Shown: positions 9,915 through 20,899 of the stretch, piece after piece
Numbering within the stretch: position 1 is the stretch's first letter
Layout of the letters: each line of letters begins with the position of its first letter
From: Vanessa cardui
Lineage: Eukaryota; Arthropoda; Insecta; Lepidoptera; Nymphalidae
Direction of reading: 5' to 3'
Assembly (NCBI RefSeq): GCF_905220365.1
Contig: NC_061127.1
Coordinates: 9,796,001 to 9,860,000 of the forward strand
Length of the DNA stretch: 64,000 bases
Translations under genes and position numbers: made by a program
Notes under the pieces: generated by a model
Told to the model about the DNA's origin: nothing
The model's input: only the letters and a program-made list of their open reading frames with translations
The model's database searches: none

Positions 9915-10648
9915 ACCACCCTCGCTGTGGACTTCTGCAACATAAGGGGACTCAACTCCAACCTCAATGCCGTTCACTACCATCTGGAAACGGCGAAGAG
10001 GCAGTAGGCCTTGCTCTTTCTAACCGAGACCCAGATATCTTCTCCTGCCGATACGACTTTTCTCTCGTACCCTGGGTACAAATTGGAACATTCCTTTATA
10101 CCGCGAGCTGGGGTATGCGTTTACGTCAGAGATGATATCTGTTCTCGACGCCTCAGCAGCCTTGAAGGACCTATCGATTATCTGGCTGCGTGTAGACTGC
10201 GATGACCATCCGCGAATCTATGCGTGCCTTTATAGGTCCCATAGCGGTTTGAGCACGTCCAAATGGCTACAGATTCCGTGCTGCAGCAGATTCCATCCGC
10301 AGAGATCATTATTCTGGGTGACTTTAATGCTAACGCCACGCAGAATGGCTCGGCTCACGCACCACCGATCATGCGGGTAGATCTGTTCTGGACTTCGCTC
10401 TAGCATATGATCTGACACAACTGGTCAACTCGCCAACGCGAATACCGGATTTGGAGGATCATACACCTTCCCTGTTGGACCTTCTGCTGACTTCGCATCC
10501 GGATGGCTATCAGGTTATCGTCGATCCCCCTCTGGGCTCGTCTGACCTCTGTCTCGTCCGGAGTACAGTGCCGGTTGTGCGGTACTCACGGCCTCGCTTT
10601 GTTGATTGCCGCTGAGTATGGCACTACAAGTGAGCAGATTGGGATGGG
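9915..10648 (+). pseudogene. LINE apurinic-type endonuclease domain, broken
   Basis: Recognisable pieces in order are FCNIRGLNSNLNAV, then a TAG stop at 10005-10007, ALLFLTETQ (catalytic Glu), RAGVCVYVRDDI, WLRVDCDDHPRIYACLYRSH in a second frame, IILGDFNA (catalytic Asp/Asn) near 10308-10332, and LLDLLLTSHPDGYQV with SSDLCLV in the third frame. A TGA at 10613-10615, probably from CGA, separates it from the intact RT frame. In the active family this domain nicks target DNA to prime reverse transcription. Confidence 0.85.
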
Positions 10649-12304
10649 ATGCGGTCTTTTTTTGCATCGTACCCATGGGGGCAGATTTGTTTCTCGCCGG
10701 ATGATCCGAACGCTGCTGCTGACTCTGTTGCCGATGTGGTGCTTCAGGGTATCGAACTATTCATTCCTTACTCTGCAGTACCCATCGGTGGCAAGTCCCA
10801 GCCTTGGTATGGTCGCTTCTGCAAAACGGCATCACGCCGAAAGTGGGAACGCTATCAAACCTGGGCTAATGCATCTGCGTCTCGTGATGTAAATACCAGC
10901 GCATTTAAAAAGGATTACAACTCTGCCTCTAGGTCCCTCAAAAACGTAATTGCTAGGGCGAAGACGGAGTACATTGGCAGAATTGGCGAGAGACTGATGC
11001 GTCTCCCTTCAGGAACACGAGTGTTCTGGTCTCTCGCTAAGGCTGTCTTAGGGAATTTCTGTCAGCCATCTTTTCCATCTCTGCACAGAGACGGTGAGTC
11101 ATTGGCCCATACCGCGAAAGAGAAAGCTGATCTTTTAGGCTCTCTCTTCGCGTCGAACTCGACTCTGGATGACCAAGGAAAATCTCCACCAACAATTCCG
11201 CGGTGTGATACCACGATGCCGGAGGTTAAATTCCGGCAAAGTGCAGTTCGTAAATCACTTCTTTTCTTGGACATTAATAAGTCGAGCGGACCCGATGGTA
11301 TCCCTCCAATCGTGCTACGGACATGTGCTCCCGAGTTGGCACCGGTCTTAACGCGTCTTTTCCGGCAATCCTACACATTAGGCGTCGTCCCGAATTCCTG
11401 GAAGACAGCTTTGGTGCATCCGATCCCTAAAAAAGGCAATCGCTCAGACCCGTCCAATTATAGGCCTATAGCCATCACCTCCTTGCTCTCCAAGATAATG
11501 GAGTCCCTTATTAACTGCCAGCTCCTGCGGTACCTAGAGGAGAATAAGCTTATTAGTGACCGCCAGTACGGTTTCCGTCGGGGTCGCTCAGCCGGTGATC
11601 TTCTAGTTTACCTTACTCACAGGTGGGCTGAAGCAGTTGAGAGCAAGGGGGAAGCATTAGCAGCCAGCTTGGACATAGCGAAGGCCTTCGATCGCGTGTG
11701 GCACAAAGCGCTTCTTCCTTCCTATGGGCTTCCCTGGAAATTATGCAATTGGATTACCAGCTTTTTGGCAGATCGGAGCATCAAGGTCGTTGTCGACGGT
11801 GCATGCTCTGACTTAAAATTCGTCAATGCTGGTGTTCCACAAGGCTGCGTTCTATCACCCACTCTGTTTCTTCTGCATATCAATGATTTGTTGCAAATCG
11901 GGAACATTCATTGCTATGCAGACGACAGTGCCGTTGACACCTTATACACCGGCCGCGCTAATACTTCTCGGGAAAACGTCGAAGAGAACCGGAACAAACT
12001 TGTGTCTGAAATCGAGTCTTCATTAAACGAAGTCTCGAATTGGGGCCGGCTAAATCTAGTCCATTTCAACCCCAAAAAGACGCAAGTTTGCGCGTTAACC
12101 GCTAAAAAAACACCATTTGTCGTATCTCCACGATTTGAGAACATTCCGATAGCCGCTACAGGTAGTATCGGAATACTTGGCGTTGATATTTCGAGCCTCG
12201 TTCAGTGCCGCGGTCAATTGGAAGGCAAAGCCAAATTGGCTTCAAAAAAAGCTGGGCGTGCTCAGCAAGGCGAGACAGTATTTCACGTCGGCCCATCGCC
12301 TTAA
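10649..12304 (+). CDS. LINE reverse transcriptase, 551-residue open frame
   Basis: The frame is uninterrupted. RT blocks seen are KSSGPDGIPPIVL (fingers), NYRPIAITSLLSKIMES, YGFRRGRSAGDLL, SLDIAKAFDRVWHKAL (first catalytic Asp), GVPQGCVLSPTLFLLHIND and CYADD at about 11911-11925 (catalytic Asp pair). The enzyme copies the element RNA at the nicked target. The ATG at 10649 is only the first after an inactivating TGA; the true protein started upstream in the endonuclease. The last about 20 residues are out of frame because of one extra A in an A7 run near 12243-12249. SKL is missing after HKALL compared with the older copy at 1.1-2.7 kb. Confidence 0.9.
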   Translation: MRSFFASYPWGQICFSPDDPNAAADSVADVVLQGIELFIPYSAVPIGGKSQPWYGRFCKTASRRKWERYQTWANASASRDVNTSAFKKDYNSASRSLKNVIARAKTEYIGRIGERLMRLPSGTRVFWSLAKAVLGNFCQPSFPSLHRDGESLAHTAKEKADLLGSLFASNSTLDDQGKSPPTIPRCDTTMPEVKFRQSAVRKSLLFLDINKSSGPDGIPPIVLRTCAPELAPVLTRLFRQSYTLGVVPNSWKTALVHPIPKKGNRSDPSNYRPIAITSLLSKIMESLINCQLLRYLEENKLISDRQYGFRRGRSAGDLLVYLTHRWAEAVESKGEALAASLDIAKAFDRVWHKALLPSYGLPWKLCNWITSFLADRSIKVVVDGACSDLKFVNAGVPQGCVLSPTLFLLHINDLLQIGNIHCYADDSAVDTLYTGRANTSRENVEENRNKLVSEIESSLNEVSNWGRLNLVHFNPKKTQVCALTAKKTPFVVSPRFENIPIAATGSIGILGVDISSLVQCRGQLEGKAKLASKKAGRAQQGETVFHVGPSP

Positions 12305-12640
12305 ACTTTACAAGGCGCAAATTCGGCCTCACATGGAGTACTGCTCTCACCTCTGGGCGGGTGCTCCCCAGTACCAGCTCCTTCCATTTGACCGCATCCA
12401 ACGTAGAGCGGCTCGAGTTATCGACGATCAAGCCCTTTCCGATCTCTTTGATCCTATGGCTTTGCGTGGAGATGTCGGATCACTCTGCATCTTCTACCGA
12501 ATTTTTCACGGGGAATGTTCCGAGGAATATTTCGGATTAATCCCGGCTGCTGAATTTCACCTTCAAGAAAAGAGCGTACTCCTTTTTGAAAGGCCGACAA
12601 CGCACCTGCAAGCCTCCTGGTGTTGCAGATGTCCATGGGC
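12250..12640 (+). pseudogene. LINE C-terminal region, shifted and internally deleted
   Basis: After the A7 shift the original protein continues in another frame as LGVLSKARQYFTSAHRLKLY and PHMEYCSHLWAGAPQYQLLP, then CIFYRIFHGECSEEYFGLIP. After AAEFHLQ the sequence jumps to the segment just before the stop (about FERPTTHLQASWC), so part of the conserved tail is deleted. The 3' UTR follows. Confidence 0.85.
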
Positions 12641-12706
12641 GGTGGTAGTCACTTTCCATCAGGTGAGCCTCCTGCTAGTTTGCCACCTATGCCATAAAAA
12701 AAAAAA

Positions 12707-12846
12707 TACCTCACGATGTTTTCTTTCACCGACGAACACGAGATGAATTATAAACACATATTAAGCACATGAATATTCAGTGGTGCTTGCCGGGGTTTGA
12801 ACGCGCAATCATCGGGTAAGATGCACGCTTACGCGAACCACGAACT
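12707..12846 (-). repeat. SINE fragment right of the LINE insertion
   Basis: It begins with the target duplication TACCTCACGA and continues as the rest of the SINE body and tRNA-like head read on the minus strand. It is the other half of the fragment at 9463-9535. Confidence 0.85.
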
Positions 12847-12931
12847 TACGTAGTTATGTTGATGATGATGTCGCCCTTGCTATATATTTTTTGTAATTTG
12901 GTGAACTTTAAACATGGTCTGCCATCTTATA

Positions 12932-13230
12932 CAACAACAACAGCCTGTAAATTCCCACTGTTGGGCTAAAAGCCTCCTCTCACTTTAAGGAGAAGGTTTG
13001 GAACATATTCCACCACGCTGTTCCAATGCGGGTTGGTGGAATACACATGTGGCAGAATTTCTATGAAATTAGTTACATGTAGGTTTCCTCACGATGTTTT
13101 CCTTCACCGCTGAGCACGAGATGAATTATAAAGACAAATTAAGCACATGAATCAGCGGTGCTTGCCTGGGTTTGAACCCGCAATCATCGGTTAAGATGCA
13201 CGCGTTCTAACCACTGGGCCATCTCGACTC
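12932..13230 (-). repeat. tRNA-headed SINE (Metulj-like), intact, minus strand
   Basis: Its tail (ACAACAACAACAGCCTG) is at the left and the tRNA-like head (complement of GAGTCGAGATGGCCCAGTGG) at the right. ATCTTATA at 12924-12931 and 13231-13238 is a likely target duplication. Confidence 0.9.
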
Positions 13231-13239
13231 ATCTTATAA

Positions 13240-15351
13240 TTATGTCATTATTGTTTGTCGTTTGTGTTCGTCTTCCCTGTTTCGTAACAAATCCGCTTGC
13301 GTTGCTTTCGGACCGGGTCACCGGATCTACCTTTATTACGAACGATCGAAACATTGTACAGTAAATTTCGAAGACAAAGTTCGCGTTGAAGTTTATAACA
13401 AATTTTCAGGTTAATGAGATTAATTCCACAAGTTAACTCGTTATTTTTGAAATATTATACTTGAATACGAGTCTCTATGGATATTTATAACAATTAATCT
13501 TTATCTCGTAGGCGTTCGTGTATTGTACTATATAATATGATTATATTTGATATTTATTTACAGCCCGTTTACACATACACATATAATGTGCCTTTGGCGA
13601 TTCGTTAATCAGCAGTAATTATTTTATATTTCAGCATAATGAAAATCATTAACGTTTTACTGAAACAAAATAGCTTTCGGAGATTTCGGTTAAGTCATAT
13701 TTATATTATAAAATACTTTTCTCGTGTTATTTTTACGGATTCAGAGAATATAAACGAAACAAATTGATATTAAACATTCAATTACGATAATATTTGAGTC
13801 GTTGATTTGGAAAATTTCTTTTCTAGTTTAAGTCCAATTTAGTTATCAACTAGATAGGTATACATTAACGTTTGAGTATTACTACTGTGAATAAATTTAT
13901 CTGGCTTCGTTTTGTGAATATAACTCAAATTGAAAGACGTAGAAATGCATAGAACGAACCACCAAGAGATAGCATTGAATTGAAACGCTATACTGTTGTT
14001 ATTGACACCGGCGTGAGGCGTGTCAGGACCAGCATTACTGAAAGAATAAAAATATATTGTTCAGTTTCTGCCCATGGAAATAATATATCTATACTTTTCG
14101 TTAATGTCATTTTACTTAACTTGGTTGGACTTTGTACAAAGCCTGTCTACGTCGTTACCACAAACCAAAAATTTTTTAAGCTGTCACCACAGTGTTCCAA
14201 TCACTGTGCTTTGTAGACGATAAATCAGTTTAAACATTTATTGATTGTTTAAAAAAACATAATTATCCAAAGTATTAAATCTACTAGGTATGAATACTTT
14301 TAAATATTTCATTAAACTTCTGTATTTTGAAGTAAATGTTCAAATAAAATAGAACGATTTCGAATGTTTAAAACGTCGGTACATAAATAAGGTATGGTAT
14401 TCGAGATAATTAAAGGTCTTCCCAACGCAGTCTGAATCTCATTACGCGTTCATTTATTTCAAAGTTGCTTTGAAGCGACTGCGAAGACTTAATAAAACGT
14501 AGAAAAAAAAAATAGCTTAAGCGGGAAACTATTTCATGCGAAAGTTTTATTTCATTTTGAAGACATTTCTCGGAAATAACACTAAAGCAGTGAGCGAAGG
14601 AGGTCTTTAGTTAAATCTTTTAACGGAGCAAGAAATTTTATTATTGCTATTATATATTTTGGAATATACTATTCAATTTAAAATTTTCTTTGCTAGTAAT
14701 GATCAAAAAAGTTTGAGCCTGCCTGCCTGCAAAGTTATTTCAATGTTAAAACGTACTTCAATAACTCAAGCATTCCTTTCTACAGGTGTTAGCGGAGTTT
14801 GCATGTTGTAGGTACGTCATGAACAAAGAATTGGAATTCCAAATGTTTCGAAAATGGACAATTATAACTTTATGTTTTTGGACTTTATTGTGTTTATGAA
14901 ATATAATACATATAATTTTTTACGGCCTTATAGTCAGTTAAGGTTTTTTTTTAATTTATCGCAAAAATGTGGTGTGAAAATCAAATATATCGAGCGACTT
15001 TTATCATTTGAAAGTTATAAAACGTATGGTACACGTTGTTATATATTTGTGAGCATTCTTACAGTAGGTGCAACGACCCGCCTCTCCCTATAGGTAGATG
15101 CTGCATCATCCACCCGATTGGCAATTTTTCAACGACTGCATATCAATCCCTTTGAGTGTCACACTACAAGGCGATGCAGGACGATGCATCGTTGTGAGAT
15201 CAAAGACGTATCGCTTTGAATTTTTATATAATATTTCTATCATGTAAAATCTTTAGTACGAATGAAAGTATTAAATTTGAGAACATTTGAATATTGTTCT
15301 CACAAGTTGCTGTTGTTATTTCTTTGTAGACGTCGTATGGTATCAATTTTA
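13240..15351. other. AT-rich stretch without a supported gene
   Basis: A 78-codon ORF at 13980-14216 and a 79-codon ORF at 14854-15093 lack recognisable motifs. A short segment near 14786-14812 lies between acceptor-like TTTCTACAG and donor-like GTACGTC; that alone is not enough to call a microexon. Confidence 0.4.
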
Positions 15352-15600
15352 CTTGGTGGCTGGCTTTGTGCAAGTAGGTACCAGCCACTCATCGGTTATT
15401 CTACTGTTACATGGCACTATTTAGATTTGTTGTGTTCCGGTTTGATATGTGAATTACAAGTAAAAGGGCATAGACATAGCTTTTTGTTTCGTAGGTTGGT
15501 GGCGCATTGGGGATGTGACGAATGAGCAATCTTTCTAACAGCGCTTTTTCTATTGACTGCTGTGATAATTTACCATCAGGTAGCCAAATTATTGTCATTC
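15352..15600 (+). repeat. Short dispersed repeat, family A
   Basis: It shows GGCTTTGTGCAAG, GGTACCAGCCACTCATC, GTTGGTGGCGCATTGGGGAT and the tail TTACCATCAGGTAGCC in the family order. The 87-codon ORF across it is incidental. Confidence 0.7.
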
Positions 15601-15714
15601 TCCTTTTTTTTTCGTAAAATGCAAAAAGTATGCTATTTGCAATTGTCGTGCCAGTCGTGTACCCTCAACTTCGTGCGGATTTGAATTAAACTGAAATTTT
15701 ATATATAATTCTGA

Positions 15715-15935
15715 ATTAAAATTACCGTAAGTTATACCTTATTACAACAGCTATCTGCCAGTGAAAGTCCTATCAAAATCGGTCGAGTTCCTGATATTAG
15801 CCTGAAAAAACATGCCGACAGATAGGCAGATAAAAATTTTTATCTGCCTATCTGTCGGCATGTTTTTTCTATATATATGTACAGTGAATACATTTAGTTT
15901 TTTAATATTACTAATGGTCACTCAAATTTTATTAC
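15715..15935 (+). repeat. Short dispersed repeat, family B
   Basis: It contains TATCTGCCAGTGAAAGTCCT and ATCAAAATCGGTC, then a perfect palindrome (15804-15869), then the family end CTCAAATTTTATTACATG. The palindrome replaces the usual CAGACAGACAAAAATT segment. Confidence 0.65.
15804..15869. repeat. Perfect 66-bp palindrome without a spacer
   Basis: The arms (GAAAAAACATGCCGACAGAT outward to AGGCAGATAAAAA inward) are exact complements meeting at 15836/15837. It lies within a family B repeat. Confidence 0.9.
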
Positions 15936-16589
15936 ATGATAAATATTACAATGAGCTCCAACTTCAAATTTTAGTTTAATAAATGCATTCACGTAATTAA
16001 CTTAGAGTTAACTTAGGTGCATAGTTGTCCCTTTATTAGAGAAATGAGTTATGAATAAAAAAAATCACGCACGTTGCGTTACCATGTCCAATATTCTTGA
16101 TAATATAATCTCTATATACCAGGGTCACATAAAATATTGAGAGTTTCCGTCTAATATTAATATCCATCTCCAAATTACCTCGTATTAACGTCTGACAACA
16201 CATGTGCCTGAATCGTGGTATATTATAGTACTCAATTGTATCCAAAGGTTTTGGTATGGATTCGAGTTTTGTTCCAAGATTAAGAAAGTTGATAGGACTC
16301 TGGATTTTATGTATGGATGGGAATATAATATTAAATGTAGACATTTGTTTTTTTTTTTAATTCGATAAAATATTATGTTGTTATTAGCTATCTCGTTTTT
16401 GTTTTATTTATATTTTTAATTTTGTCGCATTGCAACATAACAAAGAGTTTACTATGTGATTGATACTTATAACTTGAATCATTTAATATTATTAAAAAAA
16501 AAAGCACTCGTAAAACACTCAAATGCATGAATATTACAAGCTAAGTGATCAAACATTATTCAAAGGAAGACAATTGAAATTTACTCGAA

Positions 16590-16760
16590 TCAAATGCCTT
16601 TTTTATGATATACGTAGGCGGTCAGGTCATTGAGCCACCTGATGGTATTTTTTACCAGCGCCCATAGATTTTGCCGCTGTATAACTACCATCCTTCCATC
16701 ACCAATGAGCCACCTACCTTAGGAGTGCCTGTAGTTACACTCACCAACTCAAAAATTAAA
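16590..16760 (-). repeat. Short dispersed repeat, family A, minus strand
   Basis: The tail appears first (complement of CATCAGGTGGCTC), then CACCAATGAGCCACCTACCTTAGGAGT and GTAGTTACACTCACC. The head is lost. Confidence 0.6.
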
Positions 16761-16769
16761 TCAGACGAC

Positions 16770-18800
16770 AATACAACTAAAGCCTTATTACCAAGTAAAC
16801 ATTGTTTAAGCCTGAAGAGTGAGCATTAAAAATACATGAATACGTTACAAAATCGAATATGCACGCACATAATATAAATACCTTCTAAACAACTTTGCCC
16901 TCTTTCTGAGATAGGGTTATAATGTCGTTTAATTCGTTAACATTAAATGACATTCTAAACGGAAAGCGGTCATAATAATAGGCAGTGTAAACAGAAACAT
17001 TTTATTAAAACATTTAGTTAAACAGTAGAAGGCGTGGAGCACTGAAATGGGCACAGATGGGCTTACATTAATTACACATTATGTAAATTTGTTAGCCTAA
17101 AGCGAGGGTATTGTTTCCTTTCACAACTGGCTACGAATCGTTATTTCTATTTTAATGATGTTGACAAAGTATTACGTTATGCGGCTTAGACTTATTTTTA
17201 CGACATGTAACTCCAGTTTATTTTTTTGTAAAAGCATATGCTGTTAAGTATGTAAAAATTGAATTTCGACCAAAAAAAGTTAAATTGATACCAAAAATAT
17301 ATACAGTACAAGTCTTTTCTAAGAAACGATTCTATAAGGTTAGAGAGTTAGTTCAATTAGCTCAAAGGGCTCCCACACATAAATGCGAATTCGCGATAGA
17401 TTGCAAATATCTGCGAGTTCGCACCGATTCCGATCTTAGTCGCATCGCGCATTCCTGCGATATTACGTCACACTTGTTGACGCCACGTTATTCCGCTCTG
17501 GGGATAAACGCCGCCGCCCCGGCTGAAAAGCTCTTCAAATGAAGATATGCTTATTCTTCAATATTCAAGTCATAGTATTTTCGAGTTAAATAGATCCCGT
17601 CAACATTCACAATCGTAAAGTGCATGAGTCCAAAATCTTTTTAACAATAGTAACGTGGCAACCTTTTTGCGATCCATCTAACTACTACTAAAAACACGTT
17701 TAATAATCCTGACAACCGTAAATGATATGGTCATGTGAATCAACGCTTTGCCGGACGAAATCGTATCGCAGTAATGCGCTTCGCAAGTTCCTGAGATGAG
17801 GCGTCGCATCACATCACATCGCGATTTAGTGTGAGCGCCCAAAGAATGAGTGTAGCAAGAGAGGTAAACGATAGCGATTGTTTGCAGTAATATTAATTCA
17901 TATTTATCATTAAGTATTTTATATATACCAATGACTTGGTTATAATTGTATATTCTGTTTAATGATTTTAAATAATAATTTAATGAAACTTCAGAAACTG
18001 TACTAATATATTTTATTGTTGCATTTGCTTTTTTGTACAGTTTCTTTGTTTCGATCTTTAATTATTGTTTTGTTCATATTCAATGCGATCACGTATCATT
18101 TATTCGATTAAGTTGAAATTTTGTTCAGGTTTTTGCCGACATGTTGCGTGGATGTTTCACAGTACGTGATATTAATATACCATAAATAGAGCTAGATCAG
18201 ATAATGTCTATATATAACAACTACTATAGGTGTTATAACGTCTTTATACCTGTTGGGTCTTAATTATTTACAAAAATACTTATGAGCATGATATTGTTCG
18301 AAATTGATAAATGATATGACTAGAAGTTGCTTACATCCTTTTACCAATTGAAAAAGAGTTGATGAAGTTCAATTAGATGTTGACAGAACAGTTTTTCTTA
18401 AGTACAGCTACAACTTTGATTACCAAAACACATACCAAAAAAAAAAAGTCAAACACACAGGTAAACTCGTTGATATAGTTATAATACTTTTGATGTCAAG
18501 AGCAAATTAGAAAATAATGCGATGTCATCGCTTTTGAATAAAATACCTGAATAATGAAAAGAACACCTTCGTTATTTTAGGTTGTGTTGCCGACAATAAA
18601 TCTGAAAGATTGAGCGTATTTAAGTGCTCCGTAAATATCTGTTATGTCTGCAGAAGTCTAGACAAACAAATGAAAGTGCACAGGCTACGGAAAAATACAT
18701 CTTTGTCGTATTTGCAAAAACTCCCGTGAACTTCTTCAACTAGTTGGATAATTATTATTTATTTATTTTGAAAGGGTTCTTATAAATATGTTATCTATTC
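16770..18800. other. AT-rich stretch with one CpG-rich patch
   Basis: Apart from the patch at 17385-17870 nothing is recognised. An 85-codon ORF (17285-17542) overlaps the patch; its composition follows the CpG content and no family is recognisable. Confidence 0.4.
17385..17870. promoter_or_regulatory. CpG-rich patch, possible promoter or first exon
   Basis: Two clusters stand out from the AT-rich surroundings: 17385-17525 (TCGCGATAG, TTCGCACCGATTCCG, CGCATCGCGC, CGCCGCCGCCCC) and 17750-17835 (GACGAAATCGTATCGCAG, GGCGTCGCATCAC, CACATCGCGATT). A donor-like AGAG|GTAAACG follows near 17860. It could be the start of an unseen + strand transcript, even the GT92 gene 15 kb downstream. No initiator is clear. 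Confidence 0.25.
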
Positions 18801-18804
18801 TATA

Positions 18805-19070
18805 ACATATAATAAAATTGGAATGTCTGTTTGTAATATTCAAATAGCCCATTTTTACTCAATGCATATGTATGTGTACACGGTATATATACAAAAATAA
18901 CATATCTTACAATTTTTGTCTGTCTGTCTGGCCGTTTTGACTGTCTGTTTGTTCTGGCTAATCTCGGCTGGATCGATTTTGACGGGACTTTCACTTTCAG
19001 ATAACTGATATAATAAGGAGTAACTTAGGCTACAATATTTTTTTTTGTTAAATTCAAACGCGTACAAGGT
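18805..19070 (-). repeat. Short dispersed repeat, family B, minus strand
   Basis: It reads complementary to the copy at 32473: AATTGGAATGTCTGTTTGTA, ACAATTTTTGTCTGTCTGTC, GATTTTGACGGGACTTTCAC, TTAAATTCAAACGCG. Two overlapping minus ORFs (18800-19067) are inside it and are not genes. Confidence 0.7.
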
Positions 19071-19309
19071 AGGTACACAGAGTTCAGACGCCGGACCAAC
19101 GGCTGTACGTGCTATTATTATTTATTATTACGTGCTGTTCACTCCAGGTTCATATTTAGAATTTTCGACTAAAAAAACCTTTTCTCGGCTTGACCTGGAG
19201 TTTGAAAACAGAACCTCGGTATAATTGGTCTTATATCTAGTCACTAGAGCATTAAGGCATTTTATAATCACTTGTATATACAATACTTGCTGTATCCGTA
19301 ATTTCGTGC

Positions 19310-19495
19310 GTGTTACCAGTGTAAAGTCCCATCACAATCGGTCTAGTCGTAACAGATAGACAAAAATTAAAAAAAAAATGTTATTTTTTTATATGTACCG
19401 TGTATACCTACATACATATGTATTTTGAAGAAAGCGGTTATTTTAATATTACAAATAGACACTCCAATTTTATTATATGTATAGATAAAATGGTA
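19310..19495 (+). repeat. Short dispersed repeat, family B, partial
   Basis: AGTCCCATCACAATCGGTCT, AACAGATAGACAAAAATT and CACTCCAATTTTATTATATG are present. The 5' third is missing. Confidence 0.6.
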
Positions 19496-20431
19496 TAGAT
19501 TAAAAAATATAAACGTTGTATTGTTCATGAAAAGTATTACATTTTGTGTATTGATAGCTTACTGTTCGTTACGTTCGTACCTCATGACTGCTTCACAAAA
19601 TGCCCAAATAAACTATTGTGTTTCTTTGTTCGATAGCTCCAAATTTTCGTTGTTTACAACGCGTTCAAACTAAACGTTCCCATTTCAGTTAAATTTATCT
19701 TAAATTGAAGAAAAACGCACACACTCGAAATTGAATAGTGTCTCTGCAAAGAGCTAAGGACTATTTAGTACCGACATACATATGTAAATCGTACTGTATT
19801 TATGAAATATTTTCGTCCTTGGTTCTCTCTGCGTGTTAGGTTATGTTAGCTTAGTTAGGTCTTAGGTTTTGGGTCAAGGTTGTCTCATATCAAATTTTAT
19901 CAATTTATTTTAATGGATTAGCCTTGTGCGTAGCTGGATAAACATACTGTATAATATAAGTAATGTATAGCATTACTAATATTATAAGTGTATAGTAGGA
20001 TTACATGTTACCTGGTCGTTGTGTCTATGTAAATGTATCCTATTGTTACTATGTGTGTGTGAGCGCACGTATCTGTGTATGCATGAGTGCGTGAGTATAT
20101 TTGATACCTTTGCTCTGTTACAATATGACAATTATATGCTATATAAGATTACATCTAATGTCTTGTCGTTAAACTATAAATGCTTTTAGGATAGCAGTAG
20201 CTTCATATTGATTACTGATTAAAGTATTAAGGCTCTGGAATTAATACAAAGATAACACGTAGATAACGTACAAGGGAATTAATAAAATAAATGTATTCCC
20301 TTCTTTCCGGTGTCCTCGGATCATGATCCTCTTATTGGAGTAAATCCTCCTTTGTGCTTTTATTTTTATTTAATTAAGTTTACTCCTTAGATGACCATAT
20401 GTGTGTACAGGTATCAACATCAACAATATCA

Positions 20432-20590
20432 AATGTAAATAAAATATACTTTATTCAGGTAGGCTTTTTAGAAGCACTTTGAATCGTTATTCAACAAACG
20501 TATATTAAGAGAAGCTACCACCAGCTTGGAATGCAAATTTTACTGAGAAGAACCGGCAATACACTCAATAGTTATTTTTTTAAAAATAAA
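20432..20590 (-). repeat. LINE-tail repeat, family D, truncated
   Basis: AAATAAAATATACTTTATTC, GCTTTTTAGAAGCACTTTG and ACTGAGAAGAACCGGC are kept; the copy stops near 20590, where a family C repeat begins. Confidence 0.65.
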
Positions 20591-20594
20591 TATA

Positions 20595-20885
20595 GTAAAC
20601 TAGCCACCCGCCCCGGCTTCGCACGGGTACTATACTGAAACTTATACTGCAGAATTTGTTTGTTCACAACATCATATTACTATTTTATAAAATTTTATCA
20701 GTGTTAATTGACTATACTGTCCATGTATTATTTATTAATTATTATAGCAAAAATCTTCCTCTCAAATCACTCTATCTATTAAAAAAAACCGCATCAAAAT
20801 CCGTTGCGTAGTTTGAAAGATTTAAACATACAAAGGTACATAGGGACAGAGAAAGCGACTTTGTTTTATACTATGTAGTGATAAC
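20595..20885 (+). repeat. Short dispersed repeat, family C
   Basis: It begins ACTAGCCACCCGCCCCGGCT, includes CTCTCAAATCACTCTATCTA and CCGCATCAAAATCCGTTGCG, and ends TTTGTTTTATACTATGTAGTG. A GCTTCGCACGGG head of this kind is common in Lepidoptera; the class is not assigned. Confidence 0.65.
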
Positions 20886-20899
20886 AGCTTCATTCAATG

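Larger units (their letters stand above)
9536..12706 (+). mobile_element. Nearly full-length Jockey/CR1-group LINE
   Basis: The 3171-bp insertion is bounded by the 10-bp target duplication TACCTCACGA (9526-9535 and 12707-12716) and ends in a poly(A) of about 12. The order is a 5' hairpin, a leader with a G14 run, an endonuclease region, a reverse transcriptase, a C-terminal region and a 3' UTR ending CCATAAAAA. No separate ORF1 (gag) is seen. An in-frame TAG, several frameshifts, a TGA, a +1 shift and a deletion near the C-terminus inactivate it. The clade is judged from motif wording familiar in lepidopteran jockey-like proteins. Confidence 0.9.

Noticed and set aside
9644..9983. Pro/Gly-rich ORFs on both strands at the start of the LINE
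   Set aside because: They come from the G14 and C-rich leader of the LINE.
14786..14812. 26-nt microexon between TTTCTACAG and GTACGTC
   Set aside because: Acceptor and donor words alone occur by chance at this frequency in AT-rich DNA, and no neighbouring exon supports it.
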